The notes under the pieces were generated by a model. That model was given only the letters and a program-made list of their open reading frames with translations. It was not told the DNA's origin and did no database searches. Positions 6,515 to 13,905 of a stretch of 17,345 nt of DNA are shown one piece after another. A program made the translations under genes and the position numbers. Every line of letters starts with the position of its first letter. Position 1 is the first letter of the stretch. The stretch covers positions 1 through 17,345 of the forward strand of contig JAAFKL010000073.1 of NCBI GenBank assembly GCA_021399405.1. The letters are read 5' to 3'. Source of the stretch: Candidatus Heimdallarchaeota archaeon (GTDB lineage Archaea > Asgardarchaeota > Heimdallarchaeia > Heimdallarchaeales > Kariarchaeaceae).

Positions 6515-7780
6515 TTATATGAAAGTTCTAGGATCAACTATTTTTCCTGCAATAGCAGATACAGCAGCGGTGGCTGGACTTCCAAGATAAACTTGTGTTG
6601 TTTTATCCCCTCCCATCCTACCGATGAAGTTTCTATTTGTTGTAGATAAAGCTTTCATTCCTGGCCCAAGCCTGCCAAGGCTACCACCATAACAAGCCCC
6701 ACATGTGGAGTAAGCCCACGTCGCTCCTGCTTCCATGAATATTTCCACATATCCTCTTTTTGCAGCTTCTAATCCTACAGCTGAAGATCCAGGTATAACA
6801 AGCGTACGTGTTTTTACCTTTTTCCCTTTAAAGATTTTAGCCATTATCTCCAAATCCTCTATTCGGGCATTGGTGCAACTTCCAATGAATACCTGATCCA
6901 ATTCTATTTCACCTACTTCACTTACTGTCTTCACATTATCTGGTGAGTGTGGTGCGGCGACTACCGGTTCTAATTGAGACGCGTCTATTTCGAAAACATC
7001 TGCATATTCAACCCCTTTATCAGGTTCAACTGGCATTGACTCACGATTCCCAGGTACATTTGCCAAATATTCCTTTGTCTTAGTATCATAAGGCATGATT
7101 CCTGCAACGCCACCCTGTTCAATGGCCATGTTAGACATTGTTAATCTAGCTTCCATAGATAAGTCGTGAATTGTGTTCCCGGTCCATTCGATTGCTCTAT
7201 CTGTCGCCCATGTCATTTTTTTCTCTCCATTGACAGAGAGTAATAAATCTTTTGAGTAAACATGCTCAGGCATTTTACCTTCAACTTTTACCACATTTGT
7301 TTTTGGTACGTCAAGCCAAGTTGTACCTTTGACCATAAGCTCGACTAAATCAGATCCTCCAATTCCCTTTGCAAACGAATTGAACGCTCCATGAGTAACT
7401 GTATGGCTATCTGTTCCTAAAACAAGATAACCCGGTTTCACAAATCCGTCTTCATGGAATACAACGTGACTGATTCCCGCACCAGCATCTTTCAAGTTTA
7501 TACCTTGATCCCTGCAAAAATTCCTTGTCAATTGATGAAGGTCTACCATCTTATTAGTGGTTCCTATACCTCCGTGATCCAAAATAACCAGCATGTTCTC
7601 TGCGATATATCGGTTTACGCGTTTTGCTCCTGTTTGGTGAAACTTTGTAATACCAAGCATGCTAAGCATTTCATTGCTCAGTACTGTGTTTGGTATGACA
7701 TCAACTCTATCACCAGCATATACCTTCTTACCTTCAACAGATTGCCTTGTCAAAATTTTTTCAGATATGGTTTGTGACAT
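6515..7780 (-). CDS. leuC: LeuC/HacA-type 4Fe-4S hydro-lyase large subunit (3-isopropylmalate dehydratase family)
   Basis: A 421-residue protein, the usual length for the archaeal-type LeuC/HacA subunit. Three cysteines for the 4Fe-4S cluster are present: C302 in IGSCTN (299-304), and C360 and C363 in STCGACYGG (358-366). Other signatures are LGTDSHTVTHGAF (121-133), LTMSNMAIEQGG (213-224) and STTNRNFIGRMG (379-390). With a LeuD-type partner, enzymes of this family isomerise isopropylmalate, homoaconitate, dimethylmalate or citrate through the cluster's labile iron. The N-terminal region is unusual: where IPM isomerases have DHQ(V/P)P this has LDHGGIGTTNK (67-77). The presumed small subunit is 4.3 kb away on the same strand, and no leucine or lysine pathway gene adjoins it, so the true substrate is open. 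ATG 7780 fits the family N-terminus; a TTAATATG element about 31 nt upstream could be its TATA box. Confidence 0.85.
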   Translation of the reverse strand: MSQTISEKILTRQSVEGKKVYAGDRVDVIPNTVLSNEMLSMLGITKFHQTGAKRVNRYIAENMLVILDHGGIGTTNKMVDLHQLTRNFCRDQGINLKDAGAGISHVVFHEDGFVKPGYLVLGTDSHTVTHGAFNSFAKGIGGSDLVELMVKGTTWLDVPKTNVVKVEGKMPEHVYSKDLLLSVNGEKKMTWATDRAIEWTGNTIHDLSMEARLTMSNMAIEQGGVAGIMPYDTKTKEYLANVPGNRESMPVEPDKGVEYADVFEIDASQLEPVVAAPHSPDNVKTVSEVGEIELDQVFIGSCTNARIEDLEIMAKIFKGKKVKTRTLVIPGSSAVGLEAAKRGYVEIFMEAGATWAYSTCGACYGGSLGRLGPGMKALSTTNRNFIGRMGGDKTTQVYLGSPATAAVSAIAGKIVDPRTFI

Positions 7781-7972
7781 TATTCAAATTATTGCTCATT
7801 GATAACATATTAAGTGTCTTGATACGTGGTATTATCATATTTTGTTCTATCAATTATTTTCTATTGATATTTCAATGAAGTCGCAACAATTGCATATCGA
7901 TCGGTTCATGTTATGATGGAAAATAAACTGTTGAAATGAAAAATTTTCTAAAAACTGCTTCTCAAGTAGAAG

Positions 7973-7992
7973 TTTCATAAGTATCTATGAAA
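7973..7992. promoter_or_regulatory. 20-bp palindrome, candidate operator upstream of the ABC ATPase
   Basis: TTTCATA (7973-7979), six bases AGTATC, then TATGAAA (7986-7992): perfect 7-bp inverted arms. It sits 66 bp before the ATG of the ABC ATPase gene, in the 278-bp gap divergent from the leuC-like gene. A symmetrical site of this size and spacing suits a dimeric winged-helix repressor; the protein is not known. Confidence 0.4.
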
Positions 7993-8058
7993 TGAAGGAT
8001 ATGAAAGCGTCAATAGGCTTTTTACAAGGTCCCCTAAATTGTACATAGGAGAACAACA

Positions 8059-8838
8059 ATGTCATTAATTCAAATACAAAACGTACACAAGGAATATGGA
8101 ATGGGTGATGGTAAGGTTCAAGCCATTAGAGGAATCGATTTAGAAATTAATGAAGGCGAGTTTGTTGTCATACTTGGTAAGTCAGGATCTGGCAAAAGTA
8201 CACTTCTATCTCTCATTGGTGGATTAGAACAACCTACAACTGGTGAGATTTGTTACAAAGAAAACAAACTTAGTCAGATGTCAGAGGATGAGTTAGCGAT
8301 TTTGCGACGACGTGAGATTGGAATAATTTTTCAACATTTCTTTCTGATGGACGCAATGACTGCTTTAGATAATGTCGAACTACCACTTCTAATTGCCGGA
8401 GTACCTCGGACCGAGAGAAGAGAATGGGCATTAGAAACTCTTGATATGGTTGATTTAAAACATAGAGCTGCTCATTATCCAAATGAATTATCGGGTGGTG
8501 AGCGTCAGCGAGTAGGAATAGCTAGAGCTTTTGTAAACAAGGCCAATTTAATTATTGCTGACGAACCAACAGGTGACCTTGATAGTAAGAAAGGTGAAGA
8601 GATTATTGATCTCATGCATGATCTGCTCAAAGGAGGAACTCAATTTCCTAGTTTGGATTGGAAACCGACAATCATCATGGTAACTCATGATGTGGGAATG
8701 CTTAGAGATGGCATGAGGATTATAACAATTTCAGACGGTCAAATTGTTCAAGATAAAGTATTTTCGGGTAATTATGAGGAATTTGATCCACATGGTGGTC
8801 CATCTAAGATTGTGGGTCAGACATACGGTACAGATTAA
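8059..8838 (+). CDS. ABC transporter ATP-binding protein, LolD/MacB-like
   Basis: A 259-residue ATPase of the LolD/MacB/FtsE group. Walker A is GKSGSGKST (40-48), Q92 begins the Q-loop (FQHFFLMD, 91-98), the ABC signature is LSGGERQRVGIARA (144-157), Walker B is LIIADEPTGDLD (164-175) and the switch histidine is H210 in MVTHD. All catalytic elements are intact. Between Walker B and the H-loop there is a small extra stretch (GGTQFPSLDWKP, about 192-203) that typical LolD proteins lack, and the C-terminus carries about 25 extra residues (NYEEFDPHGGPSKIVGQTYGTD). In the family such ATPases drive mechanotransmission permeases (FtsX/MacB type) for lipoprotein, peptide or drug export. No permease adjoins it: neighbours are on the other strand. 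A strong Shine-Dalgarno, AGGAGA at 8047-8052, lies 6 nt before ATG 8059. A palindrome upstream may regulate it. Confidence 0.92.
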   Translation: MSLIQIQNVHKEYGMGDGKVQAIRGIDLEINEGEFVVILGKSGSGKSTLLSLIGGLEQPTTGEICYKENKLSQMSEDELAILRRREIGIIFQHFFLMDAMTALDNVELPLLIAGVPRTERREWALETLDMVDLKHRAAHYPNELSGGERQRVGIARAFVNKANLIIADEPTGDLDSKKGEEIIDLMHDLLKGGTQFPSLDWKPTIIMVTHDVGMLRDGMRIITISDGQIVQDKVFSGNYEEFDPHGGPSKIVGQTYGTD

Positions 8839-8850
8839 TTTCACAAAGGA

Positions 8851-9228
8851 TCATTCATCAGAAAACTTATCAGGATTTTGAAATATTTTTAGAATAAATA
8901 ATTCAGGACCAAGAAGAAACAATGTTATGAAAAGTATTGATGAGATAAGATCGTAAACTGATTCTGCCTGATCAATTAAATATAAGAGCAAAAATGAATC
9001 CACTATCAGACGTAGTTGTAACACAGTTAGATAATATTGAATTTCACGCCTTCTTAGAGATAATAAACCTCCAATTGATATTAAAAAATTAAAAAGCATC
9101 AACAAGCCAAGGAAGTAAATTGTATTATTCTCATATATGAAATATGGGGCACTAATTAATAGGTGAACAGCAGATATAATAAAAATATAAAATCTTGCCC
9201 ATTTGATAAATTGTTCTTCAGACGTCAT
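8851..9228 (-). CDS. Small integral membrane protein, unknown function
   Basis: A 125-residue hydrophobic protein with four probable membrane helices at about 10-30, 33-55, 63-84 and 88-112, separated by short charged loops (RRREIQ near 58-63). No known motif was recognised. The C-terminus ends in a short charged tail (NPDKFSDE). It is convergent with the ABC ATPase gene, only 12 bp between stop codons, so it is not in that operon. Size and topology resemble the other small membrane protein at 6049-6402 but no sequence similarity is evident. ATG at 9228 is the only good start. Confidence 0.6.
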   Translation of the reverse strand: MTSEEQFIKWARFYIFIISAVHLLISAPYFIYENNTIYFLGLLMLFNFLISIGGLLSLRRREIQYYLTVLQLRLIVDSFLLLYLIDQAESVYDLISSILFITLFLLGPELFILKIFQNPDKFSDE

Positions 9229-9400
9229 ATATTATACCTTTATGATTAATTTAGATTTCTACCTACTTAATTTAGCTGTTCAATTAGCTGATCATTATCC
9301 TTGTTTTCTAGTCCATACGTGCTGAAATCCATCGAGAGTTAATTATAAAACCAATTTCCCATATCGAAAACAATTATAGTTACTCATATTTATCAATTCC

Positions 9401-9922
9401 ATGGCAATCGTGAGATGTAAATGGTCGGAATCTACTCCTGAAATGCGAGATTATCACGACAAAGAATACGGATTTCCTGTTTCTGACAATGATGTAATCT
9501 TTGAGAGATTAATGCTTGAAATATATCAAGCCGGTCTGACTTGGAAATTGATTCTTAGTAAACGCAAGGCTTTCAATAAAGCTTTTCACAATTACAATAT
9601 TATCAAAGTAAGTAAAATGACCGACAAGGCACTAGAAGCCCAAAGAGAGAATTCAGATATAATTCGAAATAAATTAAAAATCGAAACAACTCGTCATAAT
9701 GCTCTGACTAGTTTAAAAATAATAGAAGAACACGGAAGTTTATTCGAATATTTCAAATCTCTCCCTCATGAATATTCGAAATTAGAGGAATTAAAGCCCA
9801 CAGTTAAACAAATGAAGAAAGATGGATTTAAGTTTATTGGACCATTAATTTTAGAAGAATTTTACTTGTCGATTGGAATCAATAAAGTAAAACACGAAAA
9901 AACTTGTTTTCTGAATTTATAA
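9401..9922 (+). CDS. tag: DNA-3-methyladenine glycosylase I (TagI family)
   Basis: A 173-residue base-excision repair enzyme that removes 3-methyladenine from alkylated DNA. The N-terminus VRCKWSE...YHDKEYGFPV...IFERLMLEIYQAGLTW follows the Tag pattern C-x-W...YHD-x-E-W-G-x-P...FE-x-L-x-LE-x-FQAGLSW. The zinc ligands of the family are matched by C6, H19, H165 and C169 (KVKHEKTC), and the base-contacting Glu and Trp by E40 and W48. GFKFIGPLI (142-150) matches the GFKFVGPT segment, but Leu replaces the usual Thr. It is slightly shorter than bacterial Tag (about 187) and more diverged in the middle. The gene stands alone between a membrane protein on the other strand and the PRC-barrel-like gene 81 bp downstream. 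Confidence 0.87.
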   Translation: MAIVRCKWSESTPEMRDYHDKEYGFPVSDNDVIFERLMLEIYQAGLTWKLILSKRKAFNKAFHNYNIIKVSKMTDKALEAQRENSDIIRNKLKIETTRHNALTSLKIIEEHGSLFEYFKSLPHEYSKLEELKPTVKQMKKDGFKFIGPLILEEFYLSIGINKVKHEKTCFLNL

Positions 9923-9950
9923 AGGACTATATTATCTAGATAGTTTTCCC

Positions 9951-9960
9951 CTTTAAATAG
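9951..9960 (+). promoter_or_regulatory. TATA-like promoter element of the PRC-barrel-like gene
   Basis: CTTTAAATAG lies about 48 nt upstream of the ATG at 10004. A transcription start some 25 nt downstream would leave a leader of about 22 nt containing purine-rich AGGTAAAG just before the ATG. A good archaeal TATA-box match by eye. Confidence 0.4.
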
Positions 9961-10003
9961 TAAAAAACAAATCATATATTAGAAAGGATTATAGGTAAAG
10001 AAA

Positions 10004-10648
10004 ATGCAGGTTATACCATCCAAAGGAGAAATGTCTACATTGGTTGTATCTAACATCAGACTCACAAAATTAAGACGCTTACATTTTGTTGATGTTGATG
10101 ACAATGATGTTGGTTCACTTGAAGACATAACCTTCGCAATTGACAATTTGGAACCTCAACACTTGATTTTGGGTAGCAATTTTTTTGAAGAATTAATGGA
10201 AGAAATTGGAAAAAGGGAAAACATAGATGAGATTGCACCTTTAAGTATAGTATCAGAAATCGATAGTAATCACGCAATATTGTCAGAATCAATTGATGAT
10301 CTAGAGAGAACAACAGGATCCGGTGATTATTTAAGGAAATACCAAGTGATTCTCTATTCTATGTTTCAAAAATATGAGGTTCATGATAACAATGGTGTAT
10401 TTGATGGAGAATTAATTGATGTACAACTTAATGGATCTGAGTCGCAGTTTATTTTCAATTATCCAAGTCTAAAATCAAAGCTGATGACTGATGGTTATAT
10501 GCAACGATTTGAAATCGCCGTTCCACTTAATAAAATTGAGATAAGTAGTGAAAAACTAATTATTACTACAAATGAAGAAGACATTGCATTGAAAGCAAAA
10601 GAACAGCATCAACCTAAAGAAAAGGGTAAATCAACTATTGAAATCTAA
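10004..10648 (+). CDS. Two-domain PRC-barrel-like protein
   Basis: A 214-residue soluble protein with two segments of PRC-barrel character. The first (about 18-95) reads RRLHFVDVDDNDVGSLEDITFAID...HLILGSNFFEELME...IAPLSIVSEID, the usual short barrel with a (V/D)-D-x-x-(G/D)-x-x-(V/G)-x-(L/I)-x-D turn and a closing P-x-x-I-V-x-x-I strand. The second (about 112-198) reads KYEVHDNNGVFDGELIDVQL...QRFEIAVPLNKIEISSEKLII, with the same turn and closing strand. The tail (199-214) is polar and Lys-rich. PRC barrels occur in RimM, photosynthetic reaction centre H subunits, CdvA and many small archaeal proteins of unknown role, so no function follows. The stop codon abuts the stop of the convergent kinase gene (TAATTA). 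Confidence 0.55.
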   Translation: MQVIPSKGEMSTLVVSNIRLTKLRRLHFVDVDDNDVGSLEDITFAIDNLEPQHLILGSNFFEELMEEIGKRENIDEIAPLSIVSEIDSNHAILSESIDDLERTTGSGDYLRKYQVILYSMFQKYEVHDNNGVFDGELIDVQLNGSESQFIFNYPSLKSKLMTDGYMQRFEIAVPLNKIEISSEKLIITTNEEDIALKAKEQHQPKEKGKSTIEI

Positions 10649-11593
10649 TTATTTAATTTTTACACTTTGATCTTCATATTTCCATTCTTTTGGTGTTATA
10701 ACTTTCAAACCCTTTGGTATAGCGGTAATTTCTACTCTTCCTTCTGAGAATAATTCTCCTTCGGCCTCGCCTCGTAGAACCTTCTTATAGCCATCCTCAG
10801 GTTCGATAATAATATTGGATGCAGATAACATATCTACATGATCAGTATAATTAACATGATCTCCTGAAAACACTTTGGGGAAGATTCTTAAGAATTTAAA
10901 TCGACCTGTATCATGAATTATGGCCACATTCATTTTCTCTTGATTAAACCTTGCTTCAGGTAACACATTCATGCCCGAGCCAAAAGTCTGCCCGAAACCA
11001 GCTGCAATTAAATTTAGTTGATATTTACTTTCTTCACCGTCTATGGTCAAATTCACAGGATAGGGTTTATGTTTTGTTAAAAGGGCTAAGGTCAGTAAAG
11101 TGTATTTAAAACTCCCAGTTATCCATCTTAGATGTTTTTCAGATGCTTTTGCAATATCTCCTCCAATTCCTGCATCCATGATATTAATTGAATATCTGTC
11201 ATTTGCCTTGATAATGGATATTTCATTGATTTCTCCATATGCCAAATTTTCAACACCTGCCTCCCATTTTCCATTAATACCAATCCCTCCGACAAAATCA
11301 TTTCCAGAACCAACTGGAATTGCGGCAAACGGCAAATTTGCTCGAATCGCCCCATTTGCCACTTCATGAACCGTTCCATCTCCACCGAGGGCACAAACTA
11401 CATTGAATTTTTCGTTTTTCGCATCTTCAGCAATTGATATTGCATCCAAAGGTGCTGTGGTTTCGAAAATTTGATAATCAATATTTAATTCCTTAAGTAA
11501 TTTCTCAATTTTAGGGACTTTCTTTTTTGACTTTCCGCCTCGTGTTGCTGGATTAAAAATAATTTTGACAGATCGCTTATCTGGGGAAACCAC
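10649..11593 (-). CDS. Diacylglycerol/lipid kinase family protein (DAGK catalytic domain, YegS/DgkB type)
   Basis: A 314-residue kinase with the DAGK fold. The N-terminal domain has IIFNPATRGGKSKK (11-24; the NP-x-x-G-x-x-K phosphate-binding start), ALGGDGTVHEVANG (68-81; the GGDGT nucleotide-binding signature) and IPVGSGNDF (92-100). The C-terminal beta-sandwich has DAGIGGDI and ends with G-E-x-E-G-E-L-F-type strands (RGEAEGELFSEGRVEI). The family phosphorylates diacylglycerol, sphingosine or other lipid alcohols with ATP, and is related to NAD kinase. In archaea the lipid substrate is unknown and an ether-lipid alcohol is plausible (inference). The start is GTG 11593; no in-frame methionine precedes the NP motif. 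A TTTTTAAAG stretch about 20-30 nt upstream could be a TATA box, making the message nearly leaderless. Confidence 0.88.
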   Translation of the reverse strand: MVSPDKRSVKIIFNPATRGGKSKKKVPKIEKLLKELNIDYQIFETTAPLDAISIAEDAKNEKFNVVCALGGDGTVHEVANGAIRANLPFAAIPVGSGNDFVGGIGINGKWEAGVENLAYGEINEISIIKANDRYSINIMDAGIGGDIAKASEKHLRWITGSFKYTLLTLALLTKHKPYPVNLTIDGEESKYQLNLIAAGFGQTFGSGMNVLPEARFNQEKMNVAIIHDTGRFKFLRIFPKVFSGDHVNYTDHVDMLSASNIIIEPEDGYKKVLRGEAEGELFSEGRVEITAIPKGLKVITPKEWKYEDQSVKIK

Positions 11594-11847
11594 AGTGTTA
11601 TTTTATTTGTAGTGTCTTTAAAAATAACGAGAACTTTAAGGAATTAATCAAAATAATATGTATCAATTGAAGCGTGAAAGATTAATAACACCATAATTGC
11701 TCAAAACTATGAATAGAGATAGGAAAATCATGGAAGTCAATAGAAACTGAATTGTATAATCCGTTTTACAATAGCATAGCACGGGATGAAGATGATTTGT
11801 CAGATGAGATTTTTAATCTATGAATTCTGACGGGCGAACTGACCTTG

Positions 11848-12963
11848 CTACAATTTTTTGATAGTGATACATGTATGGTGCTCATGAGGGGAGTATTGTC
11901 TTACTTTTGTTATGTCAGTAATTACATATCCTTGAATCTCCTGTTTTATGATTTTCTGACATAAGTTATCATGATCCTCGATATCAATAAAAGAATAGAA
12001 ATGTATTACACCTCCTCTTTTAACCAATTTATCAGCTGTATGAATAAATTCTTTTGCTCCGGAGGGATGATTCATAATAATACGATCAAACAGTAGGTTT
12101 TCTTCAATAAATTGTTTAGAAATTGATTTTGCATCCCCTGTAAAAATGTTGATTTTACCCTTAAGTTTCGGATTGAGATTTATTGACTGTGAAATTATTG
12201 GATTAGCAAATTCATTGATATCTACAGTATAAATAATGGCGTGTTGTAATGATGCAATATGAAGTGCAAATGGAGCTGCAGCACCAAACATATCCAAAAC
12301 GGTCTCATCAGGCTTCACTTGTTCTGCAATACGTCTATGTTCGGTGGATAATCTGGGTGAAAAATAGATATTTCTAATGTTGACAAAAATCTTAATTCCG
12401 TATTCTTTGTGTATTGTCTCATATTCTTCGAGCCCTGCTATTAATTGCAACCCTCTTAATCTGGTAACTCCACTTACGGCTTTGCTTTTTCTAAACACGG
12501 TTGAGACAGATGGATTGAATTCGATTATTGCTTTTCCGATTAACTCTTTATATTCCAGGATTTCATCTTTAAGTTCAACCACAGCTATGGATCCAATTTG
12601 ATCAAAAGCAACAGGCTGAAATTTTATTAGTTCAGTAGGAATTTTACCTTTCAAAGCCTCAGCAATTGAACCAGCCCTTTTATTTCTTAATTCAAAATTC
12701 TCTTGAACTAAATTTAACTGTGTTCCCAGATTGATCTTTGATTTAATCAACTCTAGATCAATAGTTTCAGTTATTGGAATTATTAATAAATCATCTTTAT
12801 TAATTATTTTTAATTGAATTGAAAGTAGCTGATTATCCTTGAGATATGCAATTAATTCTTCTCCAAAGATTTTAGAGACTGAAATACCCACAGATTCTCT
12901 CCAATTACTTTCCACCATAACTTGAGTTTCATTTTCCTTGAGAACTACTTTGTTTCTTCTCAA
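11848..12963 (-). CDS. trm5: Trm5-family tRNA (guanine37-N1)-methyltransferase
   Basis: A 371-residue protein with archaeal/eukaryotic Trm5 architecture. A small N-terminal D1-like domain (1-65, with EELIAYLKDNQLLSIQLKI) leads into the D2 region (90-200, with RAGSIAEALKG and a V-F-R-K-S-K-x-V-S-G segment at 156-165), then a Rossmann S-AdoMet domain. Seen signatures: NIYFSPRLSTEHRRIAEQV (198-216), VLDMFGAAAPFAL (222-234), YTVDINEFA (245-253), MNHPSGAKEF (297-306; equivalent of the N-x-P motif) and RQYSPHEHHTCI near the end. It transfers methyl from S-AdoMet to N1 of G37 beside the anticodon, protecting the reading frame; some relatives act in wyosine synthesis. Motif I is unusual: the common DMFAGVGPF is DMFGAAAPF here. 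It is followed on the same strand, 254 bp on, by the lipid kinase gene. Confidence 0.87.
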   Translation of the reverse strand: MRRNKVVLKENETQVMVESNWRESVGISVSKIFGEELIAYLKDNQLLSIQLKIINKDDLLIIPITETIDLELIKSKINLGTQLNLVQENFELRNKRAGSIAEALKGKIPTELIKFQPVAFDQIGSIAVVELKDEILEYKELIGKAIIEFNPSVSTVFRKSKAVSGVTRLRGLQLIAGLEEYETIHKEYGIKIFVNIRNIYFSPRLSTEHRRIAEQVKPDETVLDMFGAAAPFALHIASLQHAIIYTVDINEFANPIISQSINLNPKLKGKINIFTGDAKSISKQFIEENLLFDRIIMNHPSGAKEFIHTADKLVKRGGVIHFYSFIDIEDHDNLCQKIIKQEIQGYVITDITKVRQYSPHEHHTCITIKKL

Positions 12964-13146
12964 ATGAGATAACTATTTCAAACTTAAAGCTAATTCTATA
13001 CAAATTTGTTACTATCCATTAATCTTGTAATTTATGAGTTCGTTGTCTGTATTTCTGTTAGAATTAACTTGATTTCCAATCAATAAATTCAATCATTAAG
13101 GCAAAAATTAAGGAACTAAGACATAGAAGATACAATATCATAGTTT

Positions 13147-13800
13147 ATGGATATAGAAAACGAAGTACCTGTGAGTTTTTTGGAGAAGATACATCGACGT
13201 CTAAAACAAGTGGGTTTAGAAATCTCGATGGATGTTGAAAAAGCCTTCAGCAATGTTCCTAGAAAATATTTTGTCCCTCCAAAATATGTATCTCAAGCTT
13301 ATACAGATCATCCTTTGCCAATCGCTTCTGGACAAACCATAAGTGCACCACATATGTATGCAATGATGATGAGTATTGGTGCAGGAGATCCACATCAAGG
13401 GATGACTATACTCGAGATAGGTGCGGGTTCTGGGTACGGGGCTGCATTGTTGGGATATGTTGTAAATCCGGGCAAAGTGTATTCTGTGGAGCGTCATAAA
13501 TCCCTAGTTAAATTTGCGAGAACAAATATTTCAGATGCCGGACTCAATAATATTGAGATTATCCATGGTGATGGAACTAAGGATATTCCTGGGATGAACT
13601 TTGATAGAATTATTGTAACAGCTGCTGCACAATCATTCCCTGAAGTTTACCTTGATCATCTAAAGATAGGTGGGAAAATAGTAATTCCATTATGCGATAT
13701 GTACAATGATCAGTGGATTTGGGTTTATACCAAGGATGCTGAGGGAACCATATCAAAGAAGCGATTAATGCAGGTGGTTTTTGTACCACTTGTATTTTAG
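13147..13800 (+). CDS. pcm: Protein-L-isoaspartate O-methyltransferase
   Basis: A 217-residue S-AdoMet enzyme of the Pcm family, which methylates isoaspartyl residues in aged proteins and starts their repair. Family marks: VPRKYFVPPKY (36-46), LPIASGQTISAPHMYAMM (57-74; substrate-binding loop), LEIGAGSGYGAALLG (89-103; motif I), the acidic residue of YSVERHK, GDGTKDIP (141-148) and FDRIIVTAAA (152-161). Length and start (ATG 13147) fit the family. It precedes fen on the same strand with a 105-bp gap that holds a separate TATA-like box, so the two are probably independent units. The C-terminus (MQVVFVPLVF) matches the usual R-F-V-P-L pattern with the Arg replaced. Confidence 0.93.
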   Translation: MDIENEVPVSFLEKIHRRLKQVGLEISMDVEKAFSNVPRKYFVPPKYVSQAYTDHPLPIASGQTISAPHMYAMMMSIGAGDPHQGMTILEIGAGSGYGAALLGYVVNPGKVYSVERHKSLVKFARTNISDAGLNNIEIIHGDGTKDIPGMNFDRIIVTAAAQSFPEVYLDHLKIGGKIVIPLCDMYNDQWIWVYTKDAEGTISKKRLMQVVFVPLVF

Positions 13801-13861
13801 GTATTTAAAGACGATATGGATAATTAGAATGGGATAATTAGTTCAGCTCCAAAACACAGTA

Positions 13862-13870
13862 ATATAAATT
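13862..13870 (+). promoter_or_regulatory. TATA-like promoter element of fen
   Basis: ATATAAATT about 40 nt before the ATG of fen at 13906 is a good archaeal TATA match; transcription would start near 13890, leaving a short leader. Confidence 0.4.
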
Positions 13871-13905
13871 AATAAGTTCGAAAATAATATTGCTAGTGAG
13901 TAGAA

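Noticed and set aside
7454..7777. A 107-residue frame on the plus strand antisense to the start of the leuC-like gene.
   Set aside because: It mirrors the codons of a well-supported gene and the protein has no recognisable character.
11784..11846. Possible C/D-box small RNA: ATGAAGATGA near 11786, CTGA at 11827-11830 and 11839-11842, in the gap between Trm5 and the lipid kinase gene.
   Set aside because: No exact RTGATGA box, the C' and D' boxes do not fit the expected spacing, and the short stem AGATT-TTT-AATCT inside is common in AT-rich DNA.
13216..13497. A 93-residue minus-strand frame opposite pcm.
   Set aside because: Cys/His/Trp-rich nonsense composition; it lies wholly within the conserved pcm gene.
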